A DNA stretch of 40,903 bases. Origin: Bacteroidaceae bacterium. GTDB taxonomy: Bacteria > Bacteroidota > Bacteroidia > Bacteroidales > Bacteroidaceae. Under the pieces are notes generated by a model, which ran no database searches, was not told the DNA's origin, and worked only from the letters and a program-made list of their open reading frames with translations. Below, piece by piece: positions 35,798-40,903 of this stretch; the first letter of the stretch is position 1; the number at the start of each line of letters is the position of its first letter. The position numbers and the translations under genes are program-made. The stretch spans positions 1 to 40,903 of the forward strand of contig JAFWAX010000064.1 of assembly GCA_017507385.1 (NCBI GenBank). Direction: 5' to 3'.

Positions 35798-36748
35798 TTA
35801 ATTCATAATAGCAAAATAGTCAACAATTCCAACAAGTTTTCCATGGTCAACAACCAGCAAAGAGTGAATCTTGTGATTGCGAAACATTTGCTGAATAGTT
35901 GTCAACTTTGCCTCTGGAGATATGGTCTTGGGAGTGCGGGTCATTACTTCGCTAACCGAAATGTTGATGAAATTATCGCGCGCCCCCTCAACGGCACGAC
36001 GGATGTCTCCATCTGTAATAATTCCCAAGATGCTGTCTTCATCTATGACTACACCCAATCCTAACTTTCCACTGCTGATAGTCATAAGAGCATCAGAAAG
36101 TTTCATGGAAGGCGGAACGATGGGCAAATTGTCTGTATACATGACATCCTTGACCTTGAGCAGCAACTTGCGTCCCAAGGTCCCGCCAGGATGGAACTGG
36201 GCGAAATCTTTAGCCTTGAACTTCCGAATCTCCATTAGAGCACATGCCAAAGCATCTCCCATCGCCATTGCAGCAGTAGTACTTGCCGTTGGCGCCAAAT
36301 TCAACGGACAGGCCTCACGTGCAATGCTGCATAAAATATGGTAATCGGAATGTTGAGCCAATAGCGAATCTGCTGATCCCGTCATAGAGATAATGGGGAT
36401 ATGCCGTCCCTCCAGCGAAGCGGTAATGCGCAGAAGTTCATCTGTATTGCCAGAGTTGCTTATCATGAGCAATACATCATCGTCCATAATCATGCCCAAA
36501 TCTCCATGCAGAGCATCAAGCGAGTTCAGATAGAATGCAGGCGTTCCTGTTGAAGCCAGCGTCGCAGCAATTTTGGCGCCAACATGCCCAGACTTTCCCA
36601 CACCTGTTACGACGACATGTCCATCGCATCGGTGTATCAACTCCACCACCTGATCAAAACTGTCGTCTAATTGCGGTATCAAAGCAAGCAAGGCTTGCGC
36701 TTCATCGCGCAAACATCGTTCTGCACATTGTTTTGGCTTCATTTCCAT
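35798..36748 (-). CDS. kdsD: Arabinose-5-phosphate isomerase (KpsF/KdsD)
   Basis: Converts ribulose 5-phosphate to arabinose 5-phosphate, the precursor of Kdo. The 316 residues hold a SIS sugar-isomerase domain (about 40-175; VVTGVGKSGHVGAKIAATLASTG split here as VVTGVGKSGHVG and IAATLASTG; ISNSGNTDELL) and two CBS domains (about 200-315; IVPPSMKLSDALMTIS, GIITDGDIRRAVEG). This is the normal architecture of the family. It is the last gene of the slyD-aroC-ssb-kdsA-kdsD run, eight bases behind kdsA, so the two consecutive Kdo steps are coupled. Confidence 0.95.
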   Translation of the reverse strand: MEMKPKQCAERCLRDEAQALLALIPQLDDSFDQVVELIHRCDGHVVVTGVGKSGHVGAKIAATLASTGTPAFYLNSLDALHGDLGMIMDDDVLLMISNSGNTDELLRITASLEGRHIPIISMTGSADSLLAQHSDYHILCSIAREACPLNLAPTASTTAAMAMGDALACALMEIRKFKAKDFAQFHPGGTLGRKLLLKVKDVMYTDNLPIVPPSMKLSDALMTISSGKLGLGVVIDEDSILGIITDGDIRRAVEGARDNFINISVSEVMTRTPKTISPEAKLTTIQQMFRNHKIHSLLVVDHGKLVGIVDYFAIMN

Positions 36749-36756
36749 ACAAGCAA

Positions 36757-37524
36757 TTAATCTATCAATTTTGCAATTACTGTATCGAGGTCAGTCAACT
36801 GGAGCATGTTGGGACCATCAGAAAGCGCATTATCCGGATCAGGATGCACCTCAAAGAAGTAGCCATTTGCACCAAAAGCCTTTGCTGCAACAGCCATTGC
36901 AGGCACAAATTCTCGATTGCCGCCTGTCTTTCCACCAGCTGCTCCTGGACGTTGTACCGAATGGGTACAATCCATGATAACCGTATCTGTAAACCTATGC
37001 ATATCAGCAATATTTCGGAAATCTACTGCAAGATTATTGTAACCATAGATGTTTCCGCGCTCTGTCAGCCAAACATTGTCATTTCCGCTCTCTCGCACTT
37101 TCTGGACAGGATATTCCATGTCCAAGCCTGAGAGGAACTGTGCCTTCTTGATATTCACGACACGTCCTGTACGGGCTGCAGCAACCAACAGGTCTGTCTG
37201 GCGGCAAAGAAAGGCTGGAATCTGCAACACATCTGCAACTTCTCCTGCTATTTGTGCTTGATAGCTTTCATGAATATCAGTAAGAACCTTCAGCCCATAC
37301 TTTTCCCTAATATCGGAAAGCATCTGCATGCCCTTTTCCAATCCCGGACCACGATAAGAGTGGATGCTCGTACGGTTTGCCTTATCAAACGAAGACTTAA
37401 AAATGATGTCTAATCCATATTTCTCATTCAGCCGAACTAACTCTTGAGCCACTTCTTCAAGGCAATCCATCGATTCGATTACACATGGACCCGCTATAAT
37501 TGTTGGAACCGTCATTTCTATCAT
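36757..37524 (-). CDS. kdsA: Kdo-8-phosphate synthase
   Basis: Condenses phosphoenolpyruvate with arabinose 5-phosphate to Kdo 8-phosphate. The 255-residue (beta/alpha)8 enzyme is shorter than the E. coli form (284). The metal-site motif reads IIAGPCVIES with Cys14, as in the metal-dependent class (Aquifex Cys11), where E. coli has Asn26. FKSSFDKANRTS, CTHSVQRPG and EVHPDPDNALSDGPNML are the other family motifs. Twelve bases after ssb and eight before kdsD. MTVPTII at 37515 is an alternative start. Confidence 0.95.
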   Translation of the reverse strand: MIEMTVPTIIAGPCVIESMDCLEEVAQELVRLNEKYGLDIIFKSSFDKANRTSIHSYRGPGLEKGMQMLSDIREKYGLKVLTDIHESYQAQIAGEVADVLQIPAFLCRQTDLLVAAARTGRVVNIKKAQFLSGLDMEYPVQKVRESGNDNVWLTERGNIYGYNNLAVDFRNIADMHRFTDTVIMDCTHSVQRPGAAGGKTGGNREFVPAMAVAAKAFGANGYFFEVHPDPDNALSDGPNMLQLTDLDTVIAKLID

Positions 37525-37536
37525 ATTTTTTCACTA

Positions 37537-37959
37537 TCAGAAAGGATATTCACCATTATTGTCAGAAGGTGTCACCACATCTGACTCAGACTTAGGATGC
37601 TCTGCCTGCTTTTCTGGCAAAGAAGCTGTTGGACGAGAAGAGAGCAACTCCATATTGTCAACCATGATATCGACAGTCCTTCTGCTGATTCCTTGACGGT
37701 CTGTCCAATCACGTGACTGAATCTTACCTTCAATATACAGTTTATCTCCCTTATGTACATATTTTTCAACAATTTCTCCTAACTTCCTCCAGAAAATACA
37801 ATTATGCCATTCTGTTCGGTCTGGCACCTGAGTACCATTCTGCAGGGTGTAACCACGTTCGGTTGTAGCAAGGCGCAATTGCGCCACACATACACCTTGA
37901 TCAAGATATTTAACCTGCGGATCCGCTCCCACATTGCCGATAAGCATCACTTTATTCAT
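37537..37959 (-). CDS. ssb: Single-stranded DNA-binding protein
   Basis: Binds single-stranded DNA in replication and repair, as a tetramer. The 140 residues show the OB fold (about 1-105; [51 protein letters not shown]). A short disordered linker leads to the C-terminal tip GEYPF, a variant of the usual acidic DDxPF that recruits partners. Shorter than the E. coli protein (178). Its ATG overlaps the aroC stop (ATGA). A second ssb elsewhere in the genome cannot be excluded. Confidence 0.95.
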   Translation of the reverse strand: MNKVMLIGNVGADPQVKYLDQGVCVAQLRLATTERGYTLQNGTQVPDRTEWHNCIFWRKLGEIVEKYVHKGDKLYIEGKIQSRDWTDRQGISRRTVDIMVDNMELLSSRPTASLPEKQAEHPKSESDVVTPSDNNGEYPF

Positions 37960-39032
37960 AGCTGTATAGTCTTATTTAGTAAAATATAATCTAATATTGT
38001 CATGGCAGCCATTGCCTCCACCACTGGCACAGCTCTTGGCAGGACACAAGGGTCATGACGCCCCTTCATCTCCAATACGGTATCCTGCCCCTGCGCATCC
38101 ACCGTTGGCTGAGGACGAAGCTGTGTCGCCACTGGTTTAAATAGGACACGGAAATAAATATCTTGTCCGTTAGAGATGCCACCTTGAATTCCCCCAGAAT
38201 GATTTGTTCGGACATTCACACTGCCAGCATCATTGTAAAAGATGTCATTTTGTTCCGACCCACGCTGGCCAACACCATCAAAACCAGCGCCATACTCAAA
38301 CCCTTTCACAGCGTTGATGCCTAACATGGCCGCCCCTAATCCTGCATGCAGCTTTGAGAATGACGGTTCACCCAATCCTACTGGACAACCTTTCACCACA
38401 CACGTAATGACACCGCCAATGGTATCTCCGTCTGCCTTTACTTCCATGATCAGGTCTTGCATTTCCTTTGCCTTCTGCACATCTGGGCAGCGAACAGAAT
38501 TGCTCTCTATTAAAGAGAAGTCATGAAGCCGATAATCTTTGTCAATAGCAATATGCCCAACCTGTGAGGTATATGCCACAACTTCTATGCCTAATTGTTT
38601 CAAAGCCAATTTAGCAAGTGCTCCACCCACACAACGTGAAACAGTTTCACGCGCAGACGAACGCCCTCCTCCTCGATGGTCACGAATACCATACTTAGAA
38701 AAATATGTATAATCAGCATGGGATGGCCTAAACACATTTCTAACATTCTCATAATCACTTGAATGCTGATTCGTATTCCTCACAATAAAGCCAATAGGAC
38801 ATCCCGTAGATTTACCCTCAAAAACTCCTGAAAGAAGCTCTACCACATCGTTCTCCTGACGGCTGGTCGTCACATTGCTTTGCCCAGGCTTACGACGATT
38901 CAGTTCATGCTGGATGAAATCAATGTCCACATCAATTCCCGCAGGCATGCCATCTACGACACCTCCCACAGCGGCTCCGTGGCTTTCGCCAAAAGTCGTC
39001 AACGTGAATATGTTGCCAAATACATTTCTCAT
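37956..39032 (-). CDS. aroC: Chorismate synthase
   Basis: Last step of the shikimate pathway: EPSP to chorismate, needing reduced FMN. From ATG 39032 it has 358 residues. Family motifs: [19 protein letters not shown] near the N-terminus, [46 protein letters not shown] sequence [16 protein letters not shown] and [16 protein letters not shown]. The open frame reaches 39125, but that part is antisense-frame reading of the slyD cysteine tail and was dropped. Two bases separate it from slyD and it overlaps ssb by four. Confidence 0.96.
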   Translation of the reverse strand: MRNVFGNIFTLTTFGESHGAAVGGVVDGMPAGIDVDIDFIQHELNRRKPGQSNVTTSRQENDVVELLSGVFEGKSTGCPIGFIVRNTNQHSSDYENVRNVFRPSHADYTYFSKYGIRDHRGGGRSSARETVSRCVGGALAKLALKQLGIEVVAYTSQVGHIAIDKDYRLHDFSLIESNSVRCPDVQKAKEMQDLIMEVKADGDTIGGVITCVVKGCPVGLGEPSFSKLHAGLGAAMLGINAVKGFEYGAGFDGVGQRGSEQNDIFYNDAGSVNVRTNHSGGIQGGISNGQDIYFRVLFKPVATQLRPQPTVDAQGQDTVLEMKGRHDPCVLPRAVPVVEAMAAMTILDYILLNKTIQL

Positions 39033-39034
39033 TA

Positions 39035-39622
39035 TCAGCATCCTCCACATCCTCCGCTGCAGCCACCATCGCTGCAACTGCCGCCACAACCACCAGAGCA
39101 TCCGCCAGAACACCCTCCACTGCAACCGCTCATGGCATTCAGCAGTTCTGCCACCTCGTCATTCGTTGCCAGGCGATTTTCAACGACCTCTCCTTTGAAA
39201 TGGAGGTCCATACCTGCACGAGGATGATTTAAGTCGATGGTCACAGCGTTATCTTTAATCTCTATGATAGTTGCATTAAAACGATTCCCATCTTCGCCTT
39301 GCATCGGAACCACTGCACCTTCATAGATGTAGCGAGTATCTATTTCGCCGTTTACACAGAAAATAGACTTTTCCACATCAAACATCAGTTCATCTTGGAA
39401 TTCTCCATACGCATCCTTGCATGGAATGACGAAATCAAAAGTTCCACCCTTGTCCACCTTCTCCACTCCTGCTTCAAAAGCGGGGAGAACAACGCCTAAT
39501 TTACTGATGAACTGGAAAGGGTGCGCAACAGAGCATTCTTCTATCGGTTCTGAATCTTCTTCACCATCTTCAATTGTGTAAAGTCGATATGCAACAGTAA
39601 TGTATTTATTGTCGAGTGCCAT
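39035..39622 (-). CDS. slyD: SlyD-type FKBP prolyl isomerase with Cys-rich tail
   Basis: Peptidyl-prolyl isomerase and chaperone in the cytoplasm; SlyD also binds and delivers nickel in E. coli. From ATG 39622 it has 195 residues: an FKBP domain in two parts ([50 protein letters not shown]) with the insert-in-flap chaperone domain between (about 70-130). The tail (165-195) is a Gly/Ser/Cys stretch with eight cysteines in C-x3-C spacing and no histidine, where E. coli SlyD has a His/Cys/Asp tail. Metal binding by thiolates is likely; which metal is unknown. First gene of the operon; the upstream extension of the frame to 39715 crosses the promoter. Confidence 0.92.
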   Translation of the reverse strand: MALDNKYITVAYRLYTIEDGEEDSEPIEECSVAHPFQFISKLGVVLPAFEAGVEKVDKGGTFDFVIPCKDAYGEFQDELMFDVEKSIFCVNGEIDTRYIYEGAVVPMQGEDGNRFNATIIEIKDNAVTIDLNHPRAGMDLHFKGEVVENRLATNDEVAELLNAMSGCSGGCSGGCSGGCGGSCSDGGCSGGCGGC

Positions 39623-39660
39623 TTTATAAAAAATATATGTTTTTATGAATATTTTCCTTG

Positions 39661-39692
39661 CAAAGGTATTGAAAAAAAACAGGAATAACAAA
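39661..39692 (-). promoter_or_regulatory. Promoter for the slyD-aroC-ssb-kdsA-kdsD operon
   Basis: On the minus strand TTTG (39692-39689), a 20-base spacer and TACCTTTG (39668-39661) give a full match to the Bacteroidota -33/-7 promoter. The -7 box is 38 bases before the slyD ATG. Confidence 0.7.
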
Positions 39693-39721
39693 TAATATTT
39701 CCACTTTTCAGCCATTTATCT

Positions 39722-39729
39722 TAACTTTG
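39722..39729 (+). promoter_or_regulatory. -7 promoter box for the GIN-domain gene
   Basis: TAACTTTG matches TAnnTTTG, with TTTC at 39698-39701 as a near -33 box at 20 bases. It is 30 bases before the ATG and back-to-back with the slyD promoter. Confidence 0.6.
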
Positions 39730-39759
39730 CATCAAACAATCATAACACAATAAAGAAAC

Positions 39760-40485
39760 ATGAAAAATCAATATTTACTTCCACTCCTAACTTTGTTCAT
39801 ACTGACAGCATGTCACAACGCACCTGAAAAGAACCAGCACCAGAAAGCACAACAAGAAGAAAAGCAGCAAGATAAAAAGAAAGTTAACATCATCAGAAAA
39901 CCTCTCAGCATCCCATACGAATTTTCTTACATCACCAATCTGGGAAGCGTTGACATTTTCTATTCTCAGGGAGATTACAACATTGATGTTGAAGGAGATA
40001 GCTCTATGCTGCAACACCTCGATGCCGATTTTGATAGCGGTTTGCTCTCCGTCAGCATCAAGACCGACCGAAACAATGGAGTCAACCTTTTTGGCTCAAC
40101 AAGCAACGTTCGCATGTATGTTTCCAGCCCCGTCCTCCACTGCATCAGCGTCTGCGGAAGCAGCAGCTTCGAAAACACATCCACATGGAAAGGCGAAAAT
40201 CTCCGCATCGGAGCCTTAGGCACAGGAGCCTTAAAATTGGGACGAGTTGAATGTGAAACAGCCATCATCGAATCAAACAACATCGGCGGCATCACCATCG
40301 ACGACCTTCAAGCACATGAAGCCACCATCTACTCTCGCAGTTCAGCCAACATCAATGTGAACCTCAATGTCGATGAACTAACCGTACTCAACGAGGGGAA
40401 GCAATCCATAACACTCACAGGGTCAGCTAAAAAGACGCTCATCAAGAATCCAGACGACGAGAAGCTGACCAACAACCTGAAGTAG
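39760..40485 (+). CDS. GIN-domain (DUF2807) lipoprotein
   Basis: The 241-residue protein has a type II signal peptide with lipobox LTAC (Cys18), a Lys/Gln-rich linker (about 22-45) and then a beta-helical GIN/DUF2807 domain (about 60-230). Typical short turns are visible, e.g. GSVDIFYSQGDYNIDVEGDS, SSPVLHCISVCGSSSFE and LRIGALGTGALKLGRVE. Such domains are common surface or periplasmic lipoproteins in Bacteroidota; a role in adhesion has been proposed but not shown. Divergent from slyD and monocistronic as far as seen. Confidence 0.85.
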   Translation: MKNQYLLPLLTLFILTACHNAPEKNQHQKAQQEEKQQDKKKVNIIRKPLSIPYEFSYITNLGSVDIFYSQGDYNIDVEGDSSMLQHLDADFDSGLLSVSIKTDRNNGVNLFGSTSNVRMYVSSPVLHCISVCGSSSFENTSTWKGENLRIGALGTGALKLGRVECETAIIESNNIGGITIDDLQAHEATIYSRSSANINVNLNVDELTVLNEGKQSITLTGSAKKTLIKNPDDEKLTNNLK

Positions 40486-40572
40486 CCACATGAAGCAGCC
40501 ACCACCGTGCTGCAACATTTCCACTAAGGCCTCTGGCATGTCCGCCACTATTACGTTCCTTATATCAACGCA

Positions 40573-40638
40573 CACATCGTCGCAAATTTTCACGTACACG
40601 GCGCATCGAATTTTAGATATACAGCACATCGAAATTAA
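40573..40638. repeat. 23-bp-period repeat before TIR element copy D
   Basis: CATCGAA at 40604-40610 and 40627-40633 are 23 bases apart, within units reading GCGCATCGAATTTTAGATA and GCACATCGAAATTAA. A degenerate first unit (CGCAAATTTT, 40581-40590) precedes them. The arrangement is the same as at 26893-26961. Confidence 0.6.
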
Positions 40639-40644
40639 CGTAAC

Positions 40645-40707
40645 GAGTTCGACTAATTCGGATGGAGCTTGCAGACTCCTACATATCCACCGTGCGCATA
40701 ATATTTA
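40645..40707. repeat. Left half of the 180-bp TIR element (copy D)
   Basis: GAGTTCGACTAATT starts the segment, with one change in the terminal repeat. CACCGTGCGCATAATATTTA (40688-40707) matches the left inner arm of copy B. The match then stops and the right half is missing. The sequence from about 40741 to the window end shows no supported gene; it contains CTGTCCGCT at 40742 and again near 40830. Confidence 0.65.
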
Positions 40708-40903
40708 GTCGTCCTTCAAAATGTCTTTATCTATTTATTACTGTCCGCTAAACCTATTTTTACCCCATATTTGCGGAATTTACCGCTTGACAAGCCCCCT
40801 TTGAACGAGTGTTAACGGCTGTCCGCTGAAAAATCCGCTTGGTGGATGAGAAAATAAACACCGTAGATTGTTTTGTTTGCCGTTTTAAGCCTTATTCTGC
40901 TGC

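Noticed and set aside
37956..39125. Longer aroC start at 39125
   Set aside because: The added 31 residues (rich in Trp, Arg, Leu) are an out-of-frame reading of the slyD cysteine tail; the conserved start MRNVFGN is at 39032.
40812..40901. Partial minus-strand reading frame entering from the right edge (29 residues, then a stop)
   Set aside because: The short peptide resembles no family I recognise, and the frame is open by chance often enough at this length.

Overview
The window looks like chromosome from a Bacteroidales bacterium, most like Prevotella and its relatives. Three things point there. Many genes are preceded by the Bacteroidota -7 promoter box TAnnTTTG. Purine-rich Shine-Dalgarno sites are largely missing. 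The gene content fits the group: a type III phosphoglycerate dehydrogenase, a TPR protein behind gyrA, a PL11 rhamnogalacturonan lyase, a GIN-domain lipoprotein and Kdo genes. No plasmid, phage, CRISPR or rRNA/tRNA genes were seen. The assignment rests on recognition of families, not on a database search.

Layout. 1-2373: serC-serA serine operon on the minus strand. 2547-5278: a CorA-type metal transporter and a CcsA-type cytochrome c assembly protein, divergently transcribed. 5393-7371: a RidA/chorismatase-like protein with a HAD phosphatase. 7426-8205: a two-domain carboxymuconolactone-decarboxylase-like protein on the minus strand. 8697-13239: penicillin-binding protein 1A, kdsB and a metal-motif-less M16 peptidase homologue. 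13445-17356: gyrA and a secreted TPR-like protein. 17652-23274: a three-gene RND efflux operon on the minus strand, with a divergent AraC-type regulator (23446-24390). 24419-26826: a small lipoprotein and the PL11 lyase. 27296-30178: hisH-hisA-hisF-hisIE, continuing into an FtsE-like ATPase, lysC and lysA (30227-33503). 33603-35468: grpE-dnaJ. 35798-39622: a tight minus-strand operon slyD-aroC-ssb-kdsA-kdsD. 39760-40485: a GIN-domain lipoprotein.

The genes are mostly housekeeping: amino-acid synthesis (Ser, His, Lys/DAP, chorismate), the envelope (three of the Kdo pathway enzymes, PBP1A, DAP for peptidoglycan) and protein folding (GrpE, DnaJ, SlyD). The more adaptive parts are the RND pump with its regulator and the pectin-backbone lyase.

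The least explained material is intergenic. One family is an element of about 180 bp with 14-bp terminal inverted repeats and an internal 19-bp inverted repeat. It occurs as two full copies (26979-27160, 35605-35789) and two partial ones (143-200, 40645-40707). Two of these copies are preceded by short repeats of 23-bp period. A second repeat family, built on the near-palindrome CGATGTGCCCCACATCG, also occurs as three units of about 23-bp period at two further sites (8468-8531, 17533-17595). These repeats are the best candidates for something undescribed. No new multi-gene system is evident.
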